Positions 44,640 through 55,858 of a stretch of 64,000 nucleotides of DNA are shown in pieces; within the stretch, counting starts at the first letter, position 1; each line of letters begins with the position of its first letter. The DNA comes from Apoderus coryli (taxonomy: Eukaryota > Arthropoda > Insecta > Coleoptera > Attelabidae): contig OU452202.1 of NCBI GenBank assembly GCA_911728435.2, positions 5,621,135 through 5,685,134 of the forward strand, in the 5' to 3' direction. The translations under genes and the position numbers were made by a program. The notes under the pieces were generated by a model. It saw only the letters and a program-made list of their open reading frames with translations, searched no databases and was not told the DNA's origin.

Positions 44640-45245
44640 GAAATATTCAGCTGAATTCATTAACCCTTCTGGTTTACCGCAGGGTAGTAACTTAGGGCCG
44701 TTACTTTTTACATCAACGATCTTCCCAGTATAGCACTTGCGTCGCGTGGACTGCTGTTTGCTGATGACTTTAAGTTGTTTAAAATCATAGACAGCGTCGA
44801 AGACTGCGAACAATTGCAGGACGACTTAAACTCGATATCTGATTGGTTCAAAAACAATGCAATGACGTTAAATGTACTCAAATGTTCCATACAAACATTC
44901 ACAAGGAAAATAGATTCCATCACATATGACTACAAATTAAATTCCATATCCCTAGTTAGGAAACACGAAATCAAAGATCTGGGTGTATTTTTTCAATCAA
45001 ACTTTAAGTTAACAGTCATTATCAGTCCATAACTGGGAAAGCATATAGGTCGTTGGGATTTATAATGAGGAATAGCACAAACTTTGAACTATCCACAATT
45101 TTTAAGTTATATAATACCTTAGTCCGTACGCACCTTGAATACGCATGTGTTATTTGGACCCCAAGGGCTTTTTGTCATAGTGACCACATCGAGAGGGTTC
45201 AAAAAAGGTTCTTGAGATATATATACTATATATTATGGTGTTTGT
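44640..45245 (+). pseudogene. Non-LTR RT relic
   Basis: Plus-strand blocks in order: GLPQGSNLGPLLF (~44670), SRGLLFADDFKLFK (~44745), LNSISDWFKNNAMTLNVLKC, HEIKDLGVFFQSNFK (~44965), SFGFIMRNSTNFELSTIFKL-like region and YNTLVRTHLEYACVIW with IERVQKRFLRYI (~45190). The catalytic FADD is preserved but frames change at about 44710 and 45030. 5' and 3' ends are lost. Similar in sequence to the relic at 50850. Confidence 0.8.
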
Positions 45246-45349
45246 AATTTGAATATAATTTGAATTTAATGGTAGAGTTAATTCGTTGCAATTTCGTTAA
45301 TCAAACATACCAGAAAATTTTCTAGAAATTCAATGGAGTGGTAAGAAAC

Positions 45350-46110
45350 CGTACCTGTCTTCGACGGCTTTTAAAGCACGATTCTTTTCATTGTCTGTTA
45401 AAGGTAAAGTGATTTCGGGATCTAAAAGACTGCGGGGGTAAATTCGGCACAAAATAAATCTATGTACACAAACAGCAAACAGGTACAAGAAGCAATCGTT
45501 AAGTGAAGTCTTATTTTTGCAATAACCTTCTCATTTTGAGAAATCACACGTTTTCGAGCTGTAACCAAAAAAATTTGAACGGTCCAGCCAAAGTGGAGAC
45601 TACCAGTGCCGTCCGAACAATTTTTAGAAGCGATTTAAACCATAACCACGAAGCCCGTTTAAAAATGCTACACAGTAAAATAATTTGCAAAATGCCGTTG
45701 ACGCCTACAATCCAACTACAAGTAAAGGTGAAACTTTTTTATTTTTGCATTGTCAAAACGAAACGAATATTATTGCATTTTCATTTTTTGAAAGTAATGT
45801 AAAAACTATGAAAAATTAATACTCCATATTATGGATGGAATATTGACTTATTGTATTTTTATCAATTATTTACGATACATGGATTACAAAATGGATATAA
45901 AATGCCCATCGTATATTGCTTATTGCCTAGTAAAACAACTGAAATTTACAAAAAGCTGTTTTTATTTTTCAAACCTACTTTAATTTTTGTAGATTTCGAA
46001 ATTACGATCCACGATGCTATAAAAAGTGTTTGGCCGTTAATGTTAACCTTAGTTAACATTAGGGACATATGGGAACGACATGTTGAGTGCCTGTCAGTAA
46101 TTGTGATAGA
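45350..46110 (+). pseudogene. MULE-type transposase relic with FLYWCH remnant
   Basis: At 45640-45660 DLNHNHEARL marks the end of a FLYWCH-like zinc finger (HNH). At 45851-46030 the frame YQLFTIHGLQNGYKMPIVYC, LLPSKTTEIYKKLFLFF and IFVDFEITIHDAIKSVWP matches the MULE transposase core pattern (LF.IHG...P.V..LLP.K....Y...F..., then VDFE.A....). The Asp/Glu of VDFE are present. Several stops, no terminal repeats recognised. Confidence 0.7.
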
Positions 46111-46432
46111 CCTTAACTAAAATAATGGCAGGCACTATTTTACAATTATTTTATTGATATGGGTAAGGTCTTTTAAGGCCGCGTCCTATATCCTATATAT
46201 AACCTAAAAATCTGGAAATTGCATTGTATAGGAAAGAAGAAATAAGCTAAAATAATATAGGTATTATAATATAAATATTCAAATGGATGAAGCTCTGGAA
46301 GTCATGAGTCTTGGAGAAATGACTGAATAGAAAAAAGGGATTTTATTAAAAATGTCTTTCGTTTGTTGTTGTATCGAGACTGAATTTTCCCATGTTTCTG
46401 GGTTGTTTGTCGGATTTTCATATAAATATTCT

Positions 46433-46799
46433 TATTTTCTGTGACGGGCAAAAAGTTTGACGTATTATCTCTGTTGACAGGTAATAAAACGTCACTTTTT
46501 ATCAACTTACTTTATCCCGGACACATAAGTAAAAGTAGATTTTAATTTTAGGAAATTTTATTATACAAAAGTTACACTTTCTTCATATATCAAAACTGGC
46601 AATAATTTATGACGCTACTTTTGCTGCTTCTACTGACTTTGGTGGAGTGTTCGCAATTTTTAAATCAAATACAGAATGAAATTGACAGATATTTGATTAC
46701 TGAAAGGTTTTTAAAACTTCAAATTTCACTTAGAGAATTTTCTGACTTGTAATATTTTTTCAATATTAAATCGATGTTTTTCCCGTCACAGAAAAAAAT
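46433..46799. mobile_element. MITE with ATTTTCTGTGACGGG ends
   Basis: ATTTTCTGTGACGGGCAAAA left and TTTTTCCCGTCACAGAAAAA right, about 18 bp inverted repeats around 330 bp of non-coding DNA. Confidence 0.75.
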
Positions 46800-46805
46800 A
46801 GTGTA

Positions 46806-46899
46806 TTATACATGGAAAAAATGTTAGATTTTAGCTCTCGGTTTTATGTCTCACAACCTCGAGCTAAAATCTAGTACTTTTTTCCCTTGTACTTATAAT
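46806..46899. repeat. Strong stem-loop
   Basis: ATTATACATGGAAAAAATGTTAGATTTTAGCTC pairs imperfectly with GAGCTAAAATCTAG...CCTTGTACTTATAAT. Arms of about 34 bp and a loop of about 20 bases. Confidence 0.7.
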
Positions 46900-48250
46900 A
46901 AATAACTAAGTATTAATAGTAGTACATCATCGCTATAATATATAATATTTCGCATGATTTCAAGTCAAAAAATCATCTACATTTTCTAAATAAATTTTTT
47001 ACTTTAAATGCTCGGTAAATTGATACACTTGGCAACATGTCACTGTATTATAACCTTTAAACTAATGTCTAATTTAAACGTCAGTTGGGCAGGCGGTCAT
47101 AGGCGTCGTAAAAAGGGAGTTTAATATGATTTACAAAAAAATTATTTTCAGCCTTAATAAAAATGTTGGAAATTTTTTGAAAGGCGATTCTGTTAAATCT
47201 TATTTTTCTCTACCTCCAGTTAAAATTTTTGTACTGAGTGATAGTTCACCCTGTATGTAAATATGTTTCTTTTATTTTTCTCTATGTCGAGTTTCATGTT
47301 TCATATTATGCCTAGAACTCTACTACACAAAACAGATAAATAAAAAAAAAAACAACCATTCTAAATTAAACAAATTCTAACCACAAATCAGAAACACAAA
47401 TTCTACCCTTTAACCAAGAGAAGAATAGTTATAAACGAAGATGCCTAGATTTAAATAAAGATGGAATAAAATAAGAACCCAATACTGCCAGCAAAATACG
47501 TCCACAAATAATTGCAGGCACAATCCTTATTAGTGGCGCGCCTTACTAAAAGGGAAAAGCGCATGCTCTGATGTCAAAATAACGGCGGCGTTATTAGTGA
47601 CTGGGCTTGACAATCGTGACCATATTTCTCTATTAACGGTTGTCGATTTCATTTACATCAAGCGTGGTTTTAAAATATTCAGTCTTTAGGCCTAGCTACT
47701 GAACAGAAATTGGAAAATGGGTTATCCTTACTTTTGTAGGTACTGACTCACTTGAATCCCGATGAAGTTGAAGATTGCTTTGTTTATGATTTAATGTCGT
47801 ATAAATATTCCGACTACTAAGTATTGGAAACCTATACAGCGACATTTCCTCCACATCTATAGGGTGACGATATCCCGTCAGTATTTTGTATAAAGCAGAG
47901 TATGTAGAATAAATAATTATTTTGTTTATAGGAAAAAAGTTGTTTTATTTCGACATGTGAGTTGTGAGAAAAAAGTAGTAACAGTATTGCCTTTTGTGCC
48001 AAATATTCATATACTTAATAAAAGTTGGACCCTAAGTATGCCGTGCCGAATTTTCGTATTGATTTTGTCTTCCTGACAATTTTTTGCCGAGTTTTCATCC
48101 GCCTCTAAGAAAGGCTGGCTAACAACAGAATGAATGAGGTAAAGTGTAAGAATAGCATAAGCTATTAACTATCGTCTCATGATTAGTTTGAATTGCTTTG
48201 TAAATTTTGTTTCAATAAAGACTTTTAAGTATTATTATTATTAATTTAAA
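46900..48250. other. No gene recognised
   Basis: AT-rich DNA. TTCACCCTGTATGTA near 47246 looks like a lone TA-element terminus. A GC-richer patch at 47530-47600 contains GGCGCGCC and AACGGCGGCGTT but no frame. Confidence 0.45.
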
Positions 48251-48255
48251 ATATA

Positions 48256-49534
48256 CAAGGTGTCCGCCGGGAAGGTACTACTTTGTTTTGCCGCCATTTT
48301 GGTAAACATTAGTCTGGACAGTTCATATTTGGCAGTCGTGAAGTAGACACGTGGCAAATTTATTATGGAAAAATATTCGATAAATCAACGTGTTTTAATC
48401 GTTAAAACATTTTATCAATCATCGATTACTGTGACGATGAGAAAGTTACGTGAAATTTTTGGGAGAAACAACGTGCCAACAAAAAGCACTATTTATCGTA
48501 TAGCGAATGATTTCGAAGAAAAAGGGTCTGTAGGTGATAGGCCCAAGCATTGACCACAACGTACTGCAAGATCAACTGAAAACATTACTGCAGCTCAAGA
48601 AAGTGTTCAAAACAATCCTTCAAAGAACCATCAACCTCAATTCGACACCGTGCTCAGGAGCTTGGTCTTCAAAGAACAACTTTGGCCACAATTTTGCACA
48701 AGGATTTGCATTTGTTTCCATATAAGATTCAGTTGACACAAGAGCTTCTTCCACAAGACCATTTACGCCGCCGTACATATGCCAATAGGATGTTACAGCT
48801 CGCCCATGACAATCCCGATTTTCATAATAATCACAATGAGTGACAAGGCACATTTTCATTTGAATGGATATGTGAATAAACAGAATAGTCGGTTCTAGGC
48901 AATAGAAAACCCTCAAATTATTCATCAGTCAGCTTTGCATCCATTAAAAGTGACAGGCTGCAATTTGGTCAGGAGGAATCATTGGATCTTACTTCTTTGA
49001 AAATGAAAACGGCGTAACGGTAACTGTGAATGGGTAGCGATATCGTGATATGATTGAAAACTTTTTAACGCCACAACTGCATGCTTTGGGCTTGATTAAC
49101 ATGTGGTATCAACAAGACGATGCCACATTACATACAGCCAGGATTACAATGGAATTACTGCGAAACCTCGTTCCACAACAAGTTATTTCAAGAAATGGTG
49201 ATGTTGATTGGCCTCCACGGTCGCCTGATTTGACTGCTCCGGATTTTTTGTGGTGATATCTGTAAAGCAAGGTTTATGCAAACAAACAAGAATCGCTTGA
49301 GCAACTCAAACAAAATATAATGAAATACCGCGTGAAATGTGTGAGAATGTAATGAAAAATCTGCTCAAAAGGGATCGCACTGAGGCTAACAGAGGCGGAA
49401 ATTTATCTGATACTGTATTCCATAGATAATTGCCGACATTAAATAAAACATTTATCAATATAAGATCCATTCTCTTTCATTTAATCAAAAATTATAAACA
49501 AACAAAGGAGTATACCTTCCCGGCGGACACCCTG
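48256..49534 (+). mobile_element. Complete mariner-type (DD41D spacing) transposon, 1.28 kb
   Basis: Inverted ends CAAGGTGTCCGCCGGGAAGG and, inward from the right, CAGGGTGTCCGCCGGGAAGG, one mismatch, each bounded by TA (48254-48255, 49535-49536). A transposase gene with frameshifts fills the plus strand. Confidence 0.92.
48365..49429 (+). pseudogene. Frameshifted mariner-type transposase
   Basis: Starts MEKYSINQRVLIVKTFYQSS (DUF4817-type HTH), through KSTIYRIANDFEEKGSVGDR. Frameshifts at about 48540 and beyond. The first Asp block IMSDKAHFHLNGYVN is at 48835-48870 (the usual Glu after Asp reads Lys). IIGSYFFENENGVTVTVNG follows at about 48985. The last long piece (49050-49256) has WYQQDDATLHTARITMELLR and WPPRSPDLTAPDFLW. 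With the second Asp in QQD and the third in APDF there are 41 residues between, i.e. DD41D, the spacing reported for the rosa group. It ends GNLSDTVFHR at 49429. Inactive by frameshift. Confidence 0.85.
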
Positions 49535-49536
49535 TA

Positions 49537-50066
49537 TCTGGGAGTAAGTATAGGTAATCAAATTTTTGTTTGGTAAGATCTCTCCGACAAACATGTTTCC
49601 AGAGACAGAGACAAGACAGGGGATAACATTTAAAATTATAAAGTTATAAATTCAACCAACAGTGGTTTTGAAGTTCCCGCTCAAAAGCAAAATCGTCTAC
49701 TTTAGATGACGAATTATTCTGAGTGGCAAGTTTTAAAATGAAAGCCCTGTATGTATAGGTACACCATTATACAGCTACTTATAAGAAATAAAACCATTTA
49801 CTTACATACAAAATATAAGCTCAAAATCTCTATAAGGAAAACGATGCAACCCACTTTCTAAATTTCGAAATTTCTTTCAACAGCATTATATTTATATCTA
49901 GCAGAAAAAAATATTATAAAACCAATTAAATTATATATCGTAGGTATACTTAAATACATATTAATCCAAATTTTTACAATAAGAAAGGGCTTAATTAATT
50001 TCTGAATGATCACGACATGCTTGCGATTGCTCATAATTTATGTTGTCCACAAAGATAGATTTCTTA
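49537..50066. other. No gene recognised
   Basis: AT-rich DNA between two elements, with no repeats or motifs noted. Confidence 0.5.
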
Positions 50067-50756
50067 TATACACTGTGTCCAAGAAAATAATGGGAGAGCA
50101 TTGGAATCTTGGAAACAGTAGGAGTTACAATGTCTGTTAAATTAAAATTGTACAATTTAAACACCTTTTAAATGGTGTTTTTATAATTCATCTAACTTTA
50201 GCAGTTTTCGAGAATTTATGAAAAAACCATTTTTCTTTCGTCGTTACTCAAAATTATTTATTATTATTTAACAATTTATTTCTGTTTCAGTATAGTATAT
50301 CATTTTATTTTGTACACGGTTTTTTAAATTTAGTTGAAATATTTGTGCTTTTTGAAGTTATTAAAAAACGCCTTTCTCAGATGAATGTTTTACGCAAAAT
50401 AAGTCCCGAACTATGGCGATTTTTCTTGAATAATTTTAAATAACAGCTAAAAACACTGAAAACTTTTATTTTTGAATTGAAGATGGCTTTAAGTTTAAAA
50501 TACAGAGCCGTATTAAAAAAAAACAAGTTGATGATGGTTTTTTCAAAACGAAACGTCGTAGTAAAAAAAATTGGTTGTGTCGCCCCAAAACTTTCCCGAT
50601 ATGATATACCTAATATAATCAAAAATATATGACCTCCGTAACGAAACAGAATTTTAATAATTATTATTATTATTATTGTATTACTTATATGCATTATTTC
50701 CAATAAACTAACGTAACAAACTACTTTATTCAAAAATTAGGAGAAAAAAAATAATA

Positions 50757-50825
50757 CCAGATCCGGGATTCGAAGCCCTAACATCCAAATACGAAGCGAA
50801 GGCTCTATCAGCGAGGCCACGGTAC
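50757..50825 (-). repeat. tRNA-like module of composite copy 3
   Basis: Minus strand: GTGGCCTCGCTGATAGAGCC (box-A like, D-arm), CTTCGCTTCGTATTTGG (decayed anticodon arm), GGGCTTCGAATCCC (T-arm, box B) and GGATCTGGTA. It retains the D-arm that copy 2 lost, so together they show a nearly full tRNA ancestor. Confidence 0.7.
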
Positions 50826-50849
50826 CACCTATCGTATATATTCGTTTCC

Positions 50850-51892
50850 CTGATATATGGAAGGATGCCAGTGCTGAAGAAGGGTGATAACAACTTGATA
50901 TCGAATTACCGTCCCATATCGATACTCTGCAATTTCTCTAAGCTATTCGAGATAATTATCCATGAATCTTTCTCAGCGGTTGGGAAGAAAATTGGCTAGT
51001 GAGCAACATGGTTTTCTTGCCGGAAGATCATTGTACGACGAATTTGTCTGTTTTATCACACCAGACATGTGTTGCCATTGACAATCGAGCGCAGCTGGAC
51101 GTTATCTATACTGATTTCCAAAAGGCCTTTGACCGGATAGACCACTATATTCTCCTCTCGAAGCTCCGAACGTGCGGATTGTCAGTTCCATTTGTGAATC
51201 TTATGAGTAGATCGCAGTTTGTGAGTATGAAGGTTTTAAATCTTACAGATTTACTCCCAAATCCGGGGTGCCCCAGGGATCTAACGTTGGTCCGCTACTC
51301 TTTTTAATATTTATAGATGACCTGCTCAAGGTTATTGGTGTCTCTAGGCTTGCATTTGCAGACGATCTTAAGTTATTCGCTGTGGTGGATTCTTTGAGTG
51401 ATTGCGAAGCGTTGCAAGATAATTTGAATATCGTGAATGATGTGACTGGTGTGGAATTAATAAATAATCGTTAAATGTATCCCAACGTTGCGTGTCAACG
51501 TTTCATAGAATTAAGAACCCAATTCTCTCTCAATATAAGATAAATAACGATACACTGAAGCGCGTGTCCGAAGTCACTGATTTGGGTGTTGTCTTCGATA
51601 CCAAATTCACATTTATAGAGAGGATGGCATTTATCCTGCTTAACTCCGTTAAGTTTTTATATAATTTAATTCACAACACAACAGACTGTCAGTATTTGCT
51701 GTCTATGTTGGATTTTCATATTCCGCGTCCTGGAGCCAGGAGTAGTCTTACTTTCAGATTGAGCACGCCCAACTCTAATGTTCTTAGTCAAAGTCCAGTT
51801 TTTTATATGTGCAATTGTTATAATTCAGTTTCTAATAGTTCTGAAGCTGATCTGTTCAATGGTTCCATTGGACAGATAAAAAATACTTTAAA
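50850..51892 (+). pseudogene. Non-LTR RT relic
   Basis: Blocks on the plus strand: VLKKGDNNLISNYRPISILC-NFSKLFEIII (~50870-50960), LDVIYTDFQKAFDRIDHYIL (~51090), GVPQGSNVGPLLFLIFIDDL (~51265), SRLAFADDLKLFAVVDSLSD (~51345), LKRVSEVTDLGVVFDTKFTF (~51555) and a C-terminal RRPGARSSLTFRLSTPNSNV-like stretch with LFN. At least three frame changes and missing blocks. It sits inside composite copy 3. Confidence 0.8.
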
Positions 51893-52484
51893 ATGATGTA
51901 TCACTCGACCCCTACTGATATAGGAAAATTTAGTGGTTGTGTCCACCACTATCACAGGGCTTAAGCGATTTCAACCAAAATCTAATGACTTCATCCTAAG
52001 AGTGCCTCAAACTCATATACCAAAATTGGTTAAAGCGTTTGGGCGCTATCGTGGTAGAATACATACAGACACACATATAAACATACACACAGACAGACAG
52101 ACTTCCATCTGGAAATGGTGTTAATAGTCTCAGGAAACTTCAAAATGGTTATATCCGTCTTTATCTAAAGTTTTTTTAGCACGTTCACAATACTTTCCCA
52201 ATGGGTCGGGAAAGTAATATATAAACGCTATCTTATTCTCCTGAAAAAGTAACCATGAGAAAGTGCTTTTAATTTTTTTTGTATCTGTAAAAATAATGTC
52301 AGAAATAAATAAAAACTATATAAAATCGAAAAAAATTGTTTTTTCAAAAATTCTAGAAAATGGCTGAAAACACCATTTAAAAGGTGTTTAAATTGTACAA
52401 CTTTTCTCTAATTTAACCGAAATTGTAACTCCTACCGTTTCCAAATTCCAATGCTATCCCCTTCTTATCTAGGACACAGTGTAT

Positions 52485-53120
52485 AAAATTATACATAATA
52501 ATTCGACCTGTGTTTCAATAGATAATCCCTGCCAGTTTTGTGTCTCCTTCAGTTTTCAAATCGTAACGATAATCTAAGTGTAAATAATTTTAATGAGAAA
52601 ATTAAAATTAAGGGTAATACTTCAAATTTAGTGGATATATTTTATATGAAACATAAATGAAAATGTTTTCATGCTTTTTAAATTTCGACCAACAGAGATT
52701 CAAGAATAGAATTGGATTATAATAACAACAAATAGAATGTATCACTGTTTAAGCATTGTATTTATAACATTTTTAAGAAAAGGTTCTACTTTTGTTTTTA
52801 CAGGTGCAAATATGATATACCTATTTGGTTTGGTTCCGGAAAATCTTGAAGCAGCTCTAGTTATCCAAATGCTTAATTTTGATCAAATTTAAACATGAAG
52901 ATATTGGAATTCTGTCGATTGTCTATCCAATCTGTGTGTAGATTTGAATTTGACCAAATCGAGAGATGATCTGAACTGATTTCGAAAATTTAGCAGCTAC
53001 TTAAATGGTTGTCAAAGTATAAGGAAATTGTAAATTAGATTACTTATAGGAAATACCTGAAATATGAATATTTCGAATTTTATTCAGAACTTTAAAAAAA
53101 TCGTTCAAATATAATAAGAC
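52485..53120. other. No gene recognised
   Basis: AT-rich DNA without recognised repeats or coding signal. Confidence 0.45.
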
Positions 53121-53135
53121 CTAATGATCTTAAAA

Positions 53136-53170
53136 AAAATAAACTGTTGCCCTCAAGGCACGAATAGCTC
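53136..53170 (+). repeat. CTCGAGGCACGAA motif, copy 3 (CTCAAGG variant)
   Basis: AAATAAACTGTTGCCCTCAAGGCACGAATAGCTC; see 19771 and 44254. Confidence 0.7.
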
Positions 53171-53690
53171 GTTCTTTAAACATGGCGTGATGGGCATTTC
53201 GTTTTTTTTTTTTCGAGTAATTATTTATTCTAGTACTTATTTCATCGTCTTCCATTTCATAAATCTGACGAGTGCGACTGCAGGTTTCCCGAGGAAAACG
53301 GACAATAAGCGAAGATCGCAGCTCTCACTCGCCCCAAGGAAACTGTACCTTTCGAATATTAAATTTATATACCAAGGGAGTACCAGATAGTGGTGGTGGT
53401 AAAATTCATAGAAATCTTTTAAAAAGTCATTCATGCTAGATAAGAGAGTGTTATAGGAAGTCTCAAAATGTTCAGAATTCATGAACCATTAAGACAAACC
53501 ATTTCGTGTTCATAAATATCGAAATTTAACGTGGTTAAGTCTCTGTTACGAAATAACACATACATCACAAAATTGGCATTGTTCATAAGGCATAACATAC
53601 CTTTACTGTACCGTTAAGCGGGAGGGTAAATTTCACATTTAACTGTAAATTAAATTTATAGATGAGGGTGCGATTAAGTGAGGTGAGTGA
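53171..53690. other. No gene recognised; GC-richer patch at 53265-53345
   Basis: The patch has open frames on both strands under 90 codons without recognisable motifs. It could be the end of a non-LTR UTR, since an RT tail begins just to the right. Confidence 0.35.
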
Positions 53691-53693
53691 AAT

Positions 53694-53716
53694 TTAATAA
53701 TAATAATAATAATAAA
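53694..53716. repeat. (AAT)n microsatellite
   Basis: Seven AAT units; reads as the 3' tail of the minus-strand non-LTR fragment. Confidence 0.9.
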
Positions 53717-54230
53717 GCCTTATGTTTAAATGGGCGAAGTCTAGCGAAAGACCAATCATATTCAACCCATTACACAAAGTAAATAATACAAAACAAAAAA
53801 AGAAAATGAGATAATAAACAAAACAAAATAAAATAATATAAAGCAAACTACAAATAATTCAAAACAATATAAACATCTCAAAATAAGAATAAAATAATAA
53901 TGCAATAACAAATCTCATTGACATAAAAGTAAATGTTCCTTTAACCAGTTCTTAAACATATAGGGTGTTACATTCAGTAAATCTAGAGTAGTTGAACATA
54001 GTTACAGAATTATAAGTGAAACTTCTTAGAAACATGGCTGTCTTATACAGGGGCATTGTGAGCTTATTTTGGTTCCTCAGATTGAGAGTGTGGATCGTCT
54101 GACGAAACACAAGCTTAGTCCTCAAATAAGGTGGTACAGAAGTGTGAATTACGCCTTTAGCACTACACATAAACAGATATTTAAAAATTTTGGTAATATA
54201 AAAAAATATCCAATCTCACAAAAATGAATT
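53694..54230 (-). pseudogene. Non-LTR ORF C-terminus and 3' end with (TTA)n tail
   Basis: On the minus strand SAKGVIHTSVPPYLRTKLVF is followed by LRNQNKLTMPLYKTAMFLRS, then FTYNSVTMFN. This is the RN.NKL..P...T...RSF.Y.....N block near the C-terminus of jockey/CR1-like ORF2. A short 3' UTR leads to a (TTA)n tail (53694-53716 as AAT repeats on the plus strand). Confidence 0.68.
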
Positions 54231-54567
54231 TCAATGTACTGACTGCTCATAAACTTAGAGAACCTTTATATATAATCATCGAACACAACGTTGAATTTAT
54301 TTTATATAAAATAGAAGAAATGCACACGTTTGCAGTTTAATTTATCCAACAATGATCAACATGCACGCCTGTGTCATTCTATGCCAAGTTTTACTAGGTA
54401 CATTTAATTTAATAATACTTAGATGAATCGTGCAAACTTCACCCTATGTTGCTCTATCACGTTATTACTTATCGCTAATGTGATTATTGCATTCTAAAAG
54501 AAATATTCACCTTCGTATAATGATGTATCACTGTTTCTTTACTTGTTATTCTGTTATAATATATATA

Positions 54568-55858
54568 CCGTATGTCCACGGATGGACGATGAACAGGTGA
54601 AAATGCCCAACAATTTTGAATCATATTCATCTTCTCGTTTTTGCCCTGCTTTGCCAAAAACTATAAGAAGTGTTGAATATCAGTCAAATTGCGCGTATAC
54701 GGTGTTGTAGAGATAAATTTTAAAAAATAGGTAGGTATACCTTTATTTTTGAAAATACATTGGGAAAAGTTGTTTCGAATTAAGATTTACGGCGAAATTC
54801 AATCCAGTTTGTAAAATTACAATATCGAGAGAAAGGTGCCCTTTAAGCAGAGTGTGCTGTGGTAATGACAACAATATTCATTGTTTGTCAATGTGGCCAA
54901 TTAATTTGTCAAAGTCTCGGTCAAAGTAAAATGCAAAATAAATAACAAAAATGCTGACAAAAGACGAACAAAATTATTTAATGGTGATCATTCTATTCCA
55001 GAGGTCATTGAGTCATTTAATATAAAATTTCCGGACCATACTTCGTTCAAAGAAAACTACACCAATACGAATATTTAAACAGAACCTATTAAACAATTTT
55101 TTCCGGCAAATTCCGCATATGCATCAAAATTTAATATAGGAACTTTCAACAAGGGGACTGAAAGGTATATTCCAATACCATGGCCCCCTAGGTCTCCCGA
55201 TTTGTCCCTAAGGGATTTATATTTGTGAGTGTGAGAAGCAAATAGTCAATTCTGAATGCCAAATGATGTGAATATTTTGAAGGATAGAAACTCACACGCC
55301 ATACAGTCAATTACATTGGAAGAAATTCAGCATAGTTTCAAAAAATGATAAATAAATATCAACATTGAAATACAGTAGTTTGTTAATAGTTTACATTGTT
55401 TAAAATTAATTTTTTAGTTGAGTTTGCACGTTGATTTTTTGCGGTATTAATATTAAAATTCATTTTGACTAAGGAACATATTAGGACTAGACACTTTTGA
55501 GTGCCTAGTAAAGTTCCCTTTATTTACAGTTTGTCTCTATCTGACATTGAAATTTCAGCGTTAGAAAGAAACAAAGGCGCCCTCAAATGAAGTCCTAACT
55601 ATGAATTTCAGCCTAAGTCTACTACTTTCGACGTAAATTCTCATTCTCAACAACTTTGTCCAATACAATTTCTATGATTCTCAAAAATAAAGGTAGTTTA
55701 TTTCAACTGATTTTTTTTTAAATTAATCTTTACAACACCCGCGTACCTATACGAGCAATTTGACTGATATTCGGCACTTCTTAGTTTTAGACAAAGCAGG
55801 GGCAAAAACCAGAAGATGAATATATGATTCAAAATTTCGTTCCTCCGTGGACACACGG
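54568..55858 (+). mobile_element. Mariner-type element with very long TIRs
   Basis: Outer ends are CCGTATGTCCACGGATGGAC and, inward from the right, CCGTGTGTCCACGGAGGAAC, each flanked by TATATA. The inverted similarity runs inward about 190 bp (TTTTGAATCATATTCATCTT, TTTTTGCCCTGCTTTG, GAATATCAGTCAAATTG) and more weakly beyond. A degraded transposase lies in the middle. Length 1291 bp. Confidence 0.88.
54951..55350 (+). pseudogene. Degraded transposase inside the long-TIR element
   Basis: Opens MLTKDEQNYL then, one frame over, SIPEVIESFNIKFPDHTSFK, similar to the start of mariner-type HTH proteins (MLTKxER....V...FN..HP.R). A jump leads to RYIPIPWPPRSPDLSLRDLY (third Asp block, WPPRSPDLTPLDF) and then VNILKDR...HAIQSITLEE, the normal tail helix. 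Central core with the first two Asp is missing. Confidence 0.65.

Larger units (their letters stand above)
50572..52219 (-). mobile_element. Composite tRNA-like repeat, copy 3, split by an RT relic
   Basis: Read on the minus strand it starts at 52219 (TATTACTTTCCCGACCC) and contains AACACCATTTCCAGATGGAA and GGTCGAGTGATACATCATTT. It is interrupted near 51895, resumes about 50830 with the tRNA-like module, and ends at 50572 (GGGAAAGTTTTGGGGCGACA). It lies within foldback copy F. Confidence 0.82.
50068..52484 (+). mobile_element. Foldback element, copy F, carrying a nested composite repeat
   Basis: Left half 50068-50571 begins TATACACTGTGTCCAAGA and runs to CGAAACGTCGTAGT. The right half 52221-52484 resumes at ATAAACGCTATCTTATTCTC and ends TATCTAGGACACAGTGTATA. 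The 1.65 kb between them is composite repeat copy 3. Frames inside the foldback have no protein meaning. Confidence 0.85.
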
